Positions 22,651 through 33,000 of a DNA stretch of 64,000 nt are shown here, one piece after another; positions within the stretch are counted from its first letter, which is position 1, and each line of letters begins with the position of its first letter. The position numbers and the translations under genes are program-made. Origin of the DNA: Corythucha ciliata (Eukaryota; Arthropoda; Insecta; Hemiptera; Tingidae); the NCBI GenBank assembly GCA_038030265.1, contig CM075942.1, forward strand, positions 16,574,029-16,638,028, read 5' to 3'. Under the pieces are notes generated by a model, which was not told where the DNA came from, did no database searches, and saw nothing but the letters and a program-made list of their open reading frames with translations.

Positions 22651-23460
22651 AAAAAACGCATCACAAGACAACGAAAAACAAAAGAGCAGCTGTTGGACAT
22701 GATTGGAAATGATTAAAATACTAGGTGTTCTTTAGAATACATTTTAGGTTGATTTATTCAATGTACATACCAAGTTTTCCCCCAATATTTTACAAGTTGA
22801 CAGTCAGGGGGGGGGGTACATTTTTTGGGGGTTTTGTCCTTTGTCACTTGTAGTGCATTTCATTTTGAAAATTTAAGACAGGTTACTAAACTGAATAATC
22901 AGCAAAAGCCAACTTTACTTTGTAATAACGCGTTCAAGGAAGTTTCACCTATGCCTTAATTGATGACTTACCCCGTGTTTTTTCACACGTTAGGAACAAT
23001 ATCTCATAGAAAAATGAACCGATTTCAATTCTTCAAAAAACAATCGAAGCTCACGACATGGAGATGTTTTACTGAAATTGGCGAAACATTTTCACTATGA
23101 TCACTTGGTTAGAAACTGGCGTTGACGTACACAGGAAAATTCGAAAACGCCTCTTTCTTCATTTTAACGAATTACTGAAAGTTTTGGAGGCAACTAGAAT
23201 GATGTTGATCGACATTTCCTGGAGTAAAATTGAGTGATCTTTCCAAAAACGTCAGCAGTTTAAGGGTACAAAAAGAGGTTTAGTCATTGTAACGACTTTT
23301 TGGAGGAAAAAACAGCAAGTGGCTAAAAATACACAAATGTGCCTGTAACTTCACGAGAAATCATTTGCGACCCTATGTTAATAGAGTGATTTTGGTCGCA
23401 ATTACTTAGTACTACAACATATTAAAACATACGGCATTCGTCCTCAAACACCCTGCATAC

Positions 23461-26230
23461 TCAGCCATTAAGTCCAAGATTGGAATGAGACTGTGAAAGC
23501 GGGGAAGGACTTATTATGATTCGACGCTAAACAATTTAAAGAGGGGGAGGAGCAAGTTGTTAAGACTAAATTGCCGATTTCTCGGTGCCGGGATTGAAAA
23601 TTAACAGAACGGTTGAATTCGGTCTGAGGGCAAAATATGAAGTAGCACGGCCTAAAGTTGTGGTACAGAAAACCTGTTTTAGGACTGAACTTCTGAACTG
23701 AAGTCAGAACTTGTTTTCACCAAGAACATAGAACAGCACGCCACTAAGCTTAGGAACAGTTTATTATAACAAAAAAAAGGGCCATGAAGTCGGGGAATAT
23801 TCAATTTAGCGCCAACAAATTGTTTGTTTTTCAAAACACTAGTACTTTCGTCCCGTTTATGGTTGTATGCCCACGAGCTTCAGGCACAGATTCAGAGTCA
23901 GTTAGACGCACCCATACCAACACCACTACACGCCGCAAAGTAGCTCAGAAGTTTTCGGACAAAGACATACAGAAAGTATGGATGGAAAAACAAACGCGGG
24001 AAAAGCGAAAAATTGGTCCTCTAAAATCTGGTGTATAGGCACTGAGGAGTTTCTCGGCACGAAGAATCCTACAATCGAGAATTTTCCCCTGAAGAGATCA
24101 AGTTGTTCTCTCCATGATATACCCCGCACCACTCCACCGCGGCCTTCTTAACCACTTTGGCGCGTTTACCGGGCGTCCACAAATTGCCCTGCGATATAAT
24201 CGACAGGCCTGAAGCCAGAAGAGGCTCGGACGGACGCTCTGTGGGCCGGTAAAACCTACCAAAACCGACAACACGCTCATTTTCGGCCGTAAACCGGCTG
24301 CGTTGGCGAAAGAGCGCGGTCCAAGCGACTCATCAAAACTACGCCCGTAGAAGAAACCAGACAGCTTTACGAAAGTGACCCTAAAAACTTGAGAAAGTTA
24401 ACCTCCTTGACAGCCGTTGAAACTGAAAATAAGAGACCTCTGGCATCCCCTTTCGTTGAGAAGGCCAGAAATTTTATTTAACGGACCTGAATTTTGAACT
24501 ACAGTTTTATTCACCGAAAACGCCAACTACTAACAATAAGACTGATTAATTCCAGTCTTGAATCTTGATCACACAGTGGTCAAAATAACCAAAAATTACA
24601 CACATTTACAAGACAATTCTGAAGATAATTATTTATGCTGTCCTTGACGCGTTTTGAGTCCCCCAAAAAACAGTCAGAGCCCTAAAATCTCGTATTCCTC
24701 TCCTTCGATTTCAAAACAGGTTAACTCGATCTAATCAACGGGAAGATTTTTCTCTAAAAAATTCCACTAATCGTAAACACTTATTTAGAGAGGGGCCAGC
24801 AATCAAACGACTGGACGTGAAGAAGAAGGAACGAGTTTTGAGGGACACCGTATAAACAGAATAAAAAATACCAATCAAAACGTTTTTTTTGTTGTTTTTC
24901 CCATTCATAAAAAGCGCCCGTTCGAGGGCAGCAATACGTGAAAGAATTCACCACCGGAAAAGAGTCGGCTTTTACCCGCAATGCACATACTGCAGTGCGC
25001 AAAAAAATCAAGTGTATAACTTTTTCCCCCGTTTCAAGTTGCACATTTTCTGAGATGTAATGACATGTTGGGGCGAGGGTGACATTTTTATCGAATTGCC
25101 GTTAAATCTGAAAATGGTCAAACAACAACACACCCCTCCACCAAATCCAATATGTGTGGCACTTTTTTTCTCGTATTTTACTTTCTTTCACTCGTGACCA
25201 TCTGCAATTTTTTTTTGAGGGATTCAGTTTTTTTCTCGCCAAAAAAAAAGTCCTTTTGTGGAATGGAAGGGACTCATTCAAAACCAACCCCTTTGCCTCA
25301 TCATCATGCGCGTGCTCCCGCCCCTGATTTAATTTCTCTTGTTACTACAATTTTTTAAAAAGTTTTTTAATTCACTTTCGATTGTTAGCAAACGAGAGAG
25401 GGTTTGTTATAAATATTTAACGGAGCTAAGGGTAGAGGGAGCAGCGGAGGGCAACTGATTTCGAATGTTGAAGCTGTTCACTTGGTGTTGGCGGGGGAGG
25501 GGGTATAATGAACATGAAAAGTGGTTTTCGATGTACAGTTATTGTGTATGAAAGTTTGGTCTTGAAACCCCTGAGTATGGCTTGCTGATGTGGACGGGGC
25601 GGACGGGGGACGACAAAAAAAAGGTGCAACTTTGGTTCAGGTAAGGAGGACCTTCGGCCACTTCTTGGAACTTTGGAAAGGAATTTCTCTCCTCCACCTT
25701 TTCCATTCTTTTGAGCGCGAGTATATATATGTGAGCTTGTTTTCTTCTTGCTCTCCTTCATCCTGTCTTTGTCACGGGGGGGCTTCCTTCTATTTCCTTT
25801 CTCGCTCACCCTTTTTAATTTTTTGTCTCTCTCACTCTTTTCACGGTATGTTCCCCAGTTTCTCTATACCTGAGAAGCTCAGCGACTGAATTCCTTTCAC
25901 CTGATAGTAGTAAAAACCCAGATAACACGCACATGGATTGCGTGAAACAAGCAGGAACTGCTCTTCCACAATTTTATCGGGTGAAAACATTTAATCCACC
26001 TCTAACGAAAGAAACATTTGAGGGTCCTTTGATGACCTCAGACAAAAAAAACGGGACATTTGACTTAAAATGATGCCGCGATTCTCTATGCTGTATGCTC
26101 TATGCTGATTGAGATCGTAGTAATTCGAGACACCTCGCACGCGGGGAAAATGGTCTAGCAGCTCCATGCTCAGCTCAATATTGTCCCGCCGGTAGGAGCC
26201 TGTACCGAATATCCATGCAGTAGGCCAGCG
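23461..26230. other. Intergenic DNA with a possible decayed gene
   Basis: 23784-24480 is less AT-rich and gives coding-like stretches in shifting frames, for example KFSDKDIQKVWMEKQTREKR and later LYESDPKNLRKLTSLTAVET, broken by stops. No family was recognised, so it may be an old pseudogene or transposon remnant. 25100-25900 is rich in T and pyrimidine tracts. The remainder is plain AT-rich DNA. Confidence 0.35.
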
Positions 26231-26400
26231 GATTCTGTAACTTTGAGGTATCAAATTTCCTATCGAAAGTCACGTGGGGGGTGATTCTGTAACTTTTACG
26301 TATCAAATTCACTGTCGTGAGTCACCTGATTTCGGTGATTTCTCACAAATCATTTGAAAATCGATATAGGAAATTCGATACCTAAAAGTTGAAGAACCAC
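26231..26400. mobile_element. ~170-bp foldback miniature element
   Basis: GATTCTGTAACTTTGAGGTATC at the left pairs imperfectly with GATACCTAAAAGTTGAAGAACC at the right, with AAATTTCCTATCGA / TCGATATAGGAAATT inside. A partial second copy of the left arm lies at 26283. Confidence 0.7.
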
Positions 26401-26454
26401 CACTCTGATGTCAAAACAATAGACAATTCACTCACAAATTAGGCTTCTAAGCTC

Positions 26455-26512
26455 CGTACAGAAGCCTGTGCTACGCGCCTGTGTAGTCTATGTAACCAAA
26501 CAAATTTATATA
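26455..26512. mobile_element. Half copy of the TTAA foldback family
   Basis: Contains TGTGCTACGCGCCTGTGTAGTCTATGTAACCAAACAAATTT in the family order, but the second arm is missing. Confidence 0.65.
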
Positions 26513-26546
26513 GAATTAAATAGAAAAAAAAATAATAGAATTTTTG

Positions 26547-26725
26547 AAACATCGGTCGCGGTCAGGTTGCTAAGAAGGTTACACTGGTTGGAGGGCAAAC
26601 GACCCCCCCTCACCATGTCTCTATGGCGACAACAACTGAGCAGTGATGACTGAACCAATTGAACTAGTGAACTTTGTTTGCCTACCAACCAACCTGACAC
26701 CCCCTGACCGCGACCGATATGTTTA
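26547..26725. mobile_element. ~180-bp TIR element
   Basis: AAACATCGGTCGCGGTCAGG at the left and CCTGACCGCGACCGATATGTTT at the right are inverted and nearly perfect. The interior has no gene. Confidence 0.8.
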
Positions 26726-26744
26726 TGGAGGGGACGCGGCACAC

Positions 26745-27250
26745 GGCACTAAGGAAAAACCAATTTCGCGGTGTTGACTCTCTCAAAAACCATCTTGAGG
26801 GAGAGGAAATTCTCATGAAAAAACAATTTCGCGTGTTTGGCTCTTTCAAAAGTACAGTTTCGTGTGTTTGAATTCTTCAGAACAACATTTTGCGGTTTCG
26901 ACTCCCTGAAAACCCGCTTTAGGGTGTTACGGGGGGGGGGCGACAATTTCATAGACTTGACTCTTAGAAAAACCCAATTTCGCGCGGTTCACCTTCTCAA
27001 ACCAATTGAGGCGTTGCGAGGGGTTTATCATCTTTCGATGATAAACCCGCGAGGGGCTTCCAAAACCAACCTTTACGGATTTGGCTCTTGGAAAAACGAA
27101 ATTTGGCGGATTTCACAAAACCCAATATTGTGGATTTGGTTCTTTAAAAGCCAAATTTCACGGATTTGGTTCTTAAAAAAAGATTCCCGCGGTTGGCTGA
27201 TTCAAAAAATTACGACTTTACATAGTTTCAGCTCATTATCCTTTTCCAGT
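26745..27250. repeat. Degenerate ~30-base repeat array
   Basis: Diverged units of the type AAAACCAATTTCGCGG.GTTGACTCT.TC, with the same AATTTCGCG core as the arrays at 9.0 kb and 2.4 kb. A G run lies at 26931-26940. The 161-codon frame through it is a repeat product. Confidence 0.65.
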
Positions 27251-29940
27251 CAAGATAAAAACTCCTCCCGGGTTGACCTTCCCCGGGATATGATAATTAG
27301 CCAGCCCGGAACTTACATGTAGCAAAGTGCGAGGCTGTCATTCATGAGGAAGACCACCGTCATTTGTGGAAGATAGGTCAAAAAGTGAAAAGCGGGGGTT
27401 GGATGCGTCATGTGATCCTACATAGACGGAGGTATTTTCCCTGCTCCCAGCAGCTCACCGAAAAAGTGACCTCAACTCTAACACGTCATCAGTCCCCCCC
27501 CCCTTTTTTTGGATCTGGTCCTCCACCAATTGGTTCTTATAGGGTCACAGGGCGCTTCGGAGGACCCGCAGCAGTGTTTTTACAGGGCTGGAGTTCGTTG
27601 ATTTATTGGGTAAAATTATTAAATTATAAGGTATAATTTAAGACGGGTAAGGGAGTAGGTGGCCGCGAAGCTACAGGGCGCTTAATTATTCGCATATTTG
27701 CGCGTAATAATTTTAGTTAGCGTAATATTAGTTAGTTTTAGTTAATATTATGCGCTTAATATTTTCATGAACTAACAACGGACATCAGTGCCCTCATAAA
27801 TTTGAGGTAGCTCTTCGCGATAAATTCTACAATTACTCTCATCCTTCTTCTCGGTCCTACTGAATTTAATTAAAATGTCTTCAGCAAAAGGTGAGGTTTC
27901 TTTAAAGAAAGAACTTTTCAAGCCCATCATCACGTCAACCCACATCATCATCGTCTTAAAGTTTCGGGTAACTTTGAAAAGCACCAGCTTTGCTACCTCC
28001 CCCCCCCCCCTATTCATCAATTCACACATCAGCGTCACTCTAATCACGTTCGGAGCTCACGGGTGGGGGGCGGCGGCGGCGACGATGGGTGTCGTCGAAA
28101 CGCGCGCGCGATAGAGAGAAAGCCGCATAGAAAAGGGCGCGAGGGAATGTTGATTGGGCCGCGGGGATGATACAAAATGGCCGACTTTTCAACCCTCCGA
28201 ATGCGTTTCCAAAACCCCGCTCCTCCTACTCCTTCCCAATACTTCACCAGCGTCAACTAGAGCGACCAGCCTTCTACTATAACACGGTATCTTCGTGGAA
28301 TAATAACAGCACCCCTCTCTCAGACAGAGACAGATAGATGTATAGATGTAGGGCTAGAAAAAGGGGGATGAGGCTTGGAATTCAAAGCGAGCTATGTATA
28401 AAAGGGATATTGGTGGGGGAAACCCTCCCCTTTCATGCTCAAACGTTACTATGGCGTTTTTCCCCTGATTTTAATGAGAAGCAGCACCTCTGTGAAAGGG
28501 AAAACCTAGATTTTCCACTTTTCATGAGATTTGGCCTTGAAAATAAATTCACAGAAGACGCAAGGTGGGTTACAGGTGGATGGCGTGGGAGGGGAAGAAA
28601 TAAGGTTGATCCACCCCACTAAGGAGAAATTACCCACAACGAAAAGAAAGGGGTGAAGGGTCATGAAATGTTTTATCGATAGCTTATAAACTTTCGTTCA
28701 GAATTTCACTTCACAATATTTTTTTTAAAAAATTGTTTCGACAGGGCGAAAAATCCGTTTGAAACCGATCTGGGGAGAGAAGGGGGGTCAATTAAGGGTT
28801 TTCTATTCCGAGGAAAAAATTCGCACAAAAAAGTCAATCAAATACCCCATTCAAACTCCATCCCTCCCTTCTCTAATTTAAAAAAATTTACATCCCCTAA
28901 TACAAAAAAAAACGAGCAAGTTTTTTTTCCGAGTGTTTTTTTTTTTTACTTTATTCATTATATTTTTTTTAGAGTTTTTTGCTTTCGCCTTTGGTGAGAA
29001 GGGGAAGAAGGGAAAGCATTCTTTTCAAGTCCAGATGTTTGAAAAACATGCGCCGCGCCGCTTCAGATTTCCGTTGCAGCGGGGTGGTTTAACAATTGAA
29101 AATGTTTTTCGTACAAATTCTCTAGCTGAATGTCGCTGCTCCCACCTCCCTTTCTTCCAAACAAACACTAGGGAGTAGGCACCTTCTTAGAACTTCGTCG
29201 TGAACGCGAAATTATGTACGTTTTCAGCGATCGATCCGTAGAACGACAGTTTCTCCCCGGTACCATCACGAATTTATCGAATAATTTGACAGGCCCATTC
29301 TTTTGGGCCGCGACATTTTTCAGCTCTATGTATAAAGGGCTCCTGTGATTTTCATTACTGCCTTATCGAAAAACATCGCACGACGTCTTGTCTAAATTAT
29401 TACGCTGTTGCCTTGTCAAAAAGACGAAATCGGGTCCACTTTAAATAACTTCAGCGGCTGAAAAATGAATTCGTACAGTCTGACAAGGCATTTCACACAG
29501 CTGTGGCTATGCATATAAACCCTTTAGAATTATCACTGAGCCAGCTTGAGAAAACGGATGTCTATGAATCAACTATCCGTAATGGGGAACTAGCCACAAA
29601 AAAAAGGGCGGCCATAACCCCCTCTCTTCCTTTCCCTGCCTATTCTTTCTCTAGTTCTATAATGGAGGGCCAGAGGGTTGAAACGGGAGGACTTTTGTGC
29701 CCTATACACATGGGGGTGATTCCCTTTATGCGTCTATGATGCTCATATTAGAATCACCAAAGTTTCACAAAATCCGAATCCGGACCCAAGTTTCACATGG
29801 TTTTCTCCCATGACATATGTTTCGCTGTAGTTTACGAGCCCTAATTTCTTTTTTTTTTTCTTTTTGGAAATGGGAAATAGGGATAGTTTAGAGCGCGATT
29901 AGATTACTATTTTAGAGGGTAAAGGGAAAATAAATCAAAC
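27251..29940. other. Upstream region of Imp
   Basis: 28030-28160 is a small CG-rich patch (GGCGGCGGCGGCGACGATGG, then CG-alternating sequence) in otherwise AT-rich DNA. TATAAAAGG lies at about 28397. These could belong to a distal promoter or non-coding exon. No coding gene was recognised. Confidence 0.35.
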
Positions 29941-29942
29941 TT

Positions 29943-30012
29943 ATATAAATATTTATATATATAATCGAAGAAGAAACGAAGGGAAAAAGGATACTTTGGC
30001 GCGGTGGAGGCT
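29943..30012 (+). promoter_or_regulatory. TATA-like sequence and 5' leader of Imp
   Basis: TATAAAT at 29943 is followed by an A/T stretch and a purine-rich leader to the ATG at 30013. No good initiator lies 30 bases downstream, so the true start may be elsewhere. Confidence 0.3.
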
Positions 30013-33000
30013 ATGAGCAAGCTGTACCTAGGCAATCTATCAACTTTTGTAACGCAAGAAGAAGTTGAAAAGTTCTTTCAACTTCATTCGCTAGTTTTCT
30101 CGGCTGTGCTACTCAAAAGAGGTGGTTACGCGTTTGTCGAATTTCAAGAACAGTCCCTGGCAGATCGAGCGATTGATAAACTGGCCGGTAAGTTGTTTTA
30201 ACAAAAAAAAGTTTCACGTATTAGCAATAAATTACCCTGAAAAGTGGTGGATCCCTTATAATCGACCTTCACTATAAGACCTTGACTTTTTTGACCGAGA
30301 GTCCTCCTCAAATACGCGGGAAGGAAAGCCGGCAAAAAAAGGAGAAGAGATTGGCTCATCCCTCATCACCCCCTCCTTTCTCCCAATGACACACAGAGAA
30401 TCTGCTACAAAAGGAAATAAAAGATTTCTTGAAGTGGGTGTTCCGGTGGTAGGAGGAGTGGGGAGGGGATATAAAGCCGGTACAATACACTTGTTTTGCA
30501 CCCTTCATTCTTCTCTTGTATATGATGTTACACGCGCGATTCTAATACACAAAAGCGCACCCCTCCCGTCTTAACTGCTAGCGTCCCTCTCTCAATAAAG
30601 AATACAATAATGAAGTACAATGGCCGTTTCAGAGAGATAACTTTTGCAGAATTACATTATGTTATTTGAACATTTTAAATTAGGCAACAAAATATTCAAT
30701 ATCTCTCGTGAAAAGGGCCAAACTCCCGCCTTGATGTCAAAATATTCCGGAAATTATTACGTGAATTTTAGAGGACCAGCAACACCTGTCTAGTTCACCT
30801 GCTGCTTAAACGCACGTGAATTAAGAGAGCTGATCCAGCTTTTAGTTGTTTTTTTAAGGTTAACCACCCCAGAGTTAATTAAGTGCGACTGTGATGTAAA
30901 GGGACGGGAGCGGGAGGAGTGTCCACGACAGCGACACGACAAGCAGCAGGTGAACAAGGGAAAGTTTCTTGTGAAGTCGGCGCCGTTTATATATTCAGTA
31001 ATGGGAAAAATGTGAGCGTTTTCGTTTACTCAAAAAGACAAAGAAATTATTATTTGTGACTTGTTATATTCCCGAAGGATGCAGTATAGGAAACGTTTCT
31101 CCCAAATGACTCTCGATCATGCCGGGTTTGACTCCTAAAAGCTATGGAATCATCCCTTCGATTCTTGAACCTAACGTTATTATGGAAGGTGTGGCCTCTC
31201 CAACGAAGCCACGCTTCAAATCAAGCAAGGAAGCTACTGTGTGAGTCTGATAATAGCTTATTGTTAGCCATAAATCCTTGTTCTTTGTAATTCGAAGATT
31301 CCAGAAGACTCCACTCCCCCCCCTCACACACACACTTTTTGACCTATTCGCCCCGTTTTCCGTGTGCCCACATGACATCTCGATAAGGCTTCTTTCATGG
31401 GGGATTATGGCGCCATGGCGCAAACTGGGCCTCATGAACCTCTGAAAAATATTACCCTAAAATTTGGGGCTACGCCTTACTCAATTTATTACAAAGAAAC
31501 CACGTTCCTTTGGGTTTCTCTAAACAGAGAATCTGAAAATCCAGACAGATTTTGATGCCACGGTTTTGATTGCTTCCTCAAGATTTCAAAGGCCGCACGA
31601 ATTTTCCCGCGGGGAATTTTTCGACGGTCGCCGAATAATCGACAATCGACAGCTCTGAATTCCGCTGGGCCACTCTGGTCTGAATTCGAGAGAATCTATA
31701 CTATTATCCCGCACTATAACGCAAAATACTGTCAATTTTGGGCGTCGTCTGAGGGCCTCATATGAACCACGAAGCTGGGCACAGGGTGGCACGCTCAAGT
31801 GTTGACCATCTGGCAGGCCTACAAATGAACCCAGCGCAGTCTTGCTCAGGCAACTACTACCGCAACACGACCCTGCGGGCTGCGAGGCAGCTCCTCAGCT
31901 CTCACCATACAACATCCCTGAAGATGGATATGCCTCCCGTGTGTAACTTGCAACGAGACCTGCCGCTGCAGTGTCGTTGTGGTTGGTTGATAACACAACC
32001 ACATGGGAGACTTCGTACAGAAAGCCAACCCGAACTACCAGAACCGGCAATGGCACACCGATTCCATGCGTTTCGGGAGAAGCCGCTCCGACGAGTTCAC
32101 CCCAGCGCAGCGAGTGTACCAAAAAACTGAATGTACAGTCCCTAGCACTGAGTTACCACATTTCCAGGCCTACCTTAAGCTTGGAACACAAGATAAAATT
32201 TTGAAGCAATATTGGCGATTGTAGCTATCACTAGCGGCGCTAGTGTCGCGTGATAAATAAATCGGTACTCCCTACATATGTTGAATGATAACAAGTTTTA
32301 TGTTTTTTAAAAGTGTTTTTTCGTGGTCAACGTCCGTAACAAAATGGGAAAAAAGTAGTCAGTTGGCCTAAAGTGGCGAGAACAGAAGAACATGGTCTCT
32401 GATACATTTATACTCGAACGTCAAGCAAGCTCCCAAGCCTTTCGGCGGTCGACTTTCTCCTAACACTGGGCTAATTGATAACTGACACCGTTGAACCCTC
32501 AATTTTTGGGAAACATGAAATGACAATTTTGTGTCTCGGTTACGATGGAAGAGCAACCGAAGACACAGCAGTTTTCTGTGGATTCACCCTTGAGAGACAT
32601 CCCACGAGCGCCTTATCATTTCTTTATTGGTAGTCGCCAGCTCACCATTTCGTTTTAATGCTCAGAGAACGGCACGGGTTCAGCAAAATGGTCGAAAACG
32701 TTTTTGAATCGGAGTTTCCAAGTTTTCTTGCTCCAACTAATTGCCGACTGTGAAAGTTTCTGTACGGGTGTACTGCGCACCCGCATAACCGTCTTGTTTT
32801 CTTGAATCGGTGATGCCAAAGGTACAATATTGAGGCCTCCTCGTCACCGTCGAAATATTTGACCGCAGTTCACAGTAAAAAAGTGTCACTGACAAACATT
32901 TATGATACAAGAACTTCCTCATTGCAGAAAACCTTTGTTGTAGAGTGTTGTCAAACGACAACAACAAATCACATGGAGTACCGGACTCAATGTTTCTCTG

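Larger units (their letters stand above)
21661..23460. mobile_element. 1.8-kb giant hairpin element 3
   Basis: The left end GTATAGGGTTTTTCAGGACG and right end CGTCCTCAAACACCCTGCATAC are inverted. Arms are about 21666-22350 and 22885-23455. Near the ends ATGCCGTAT..TTAATATGTTGTAGTACTA pairs with TAGTACTACAACATATTAA..ATACGGCAT. Near the loop AGGCATAGGTGAA pairs with TTCACCTATGCCT. The left arm carries an extra ~120-base segment (21838-21957). The element abuts the previous composite directly at the ACTCCCTGTATAGGGT junction. Confidence 0.9.

Noticed and set aside
30474..30520. TATAAAG with TCATTC downstream as a second Imp promoter
   Set aside because: Spacing is about 36 bases, too long, and no exon with a donor follows.
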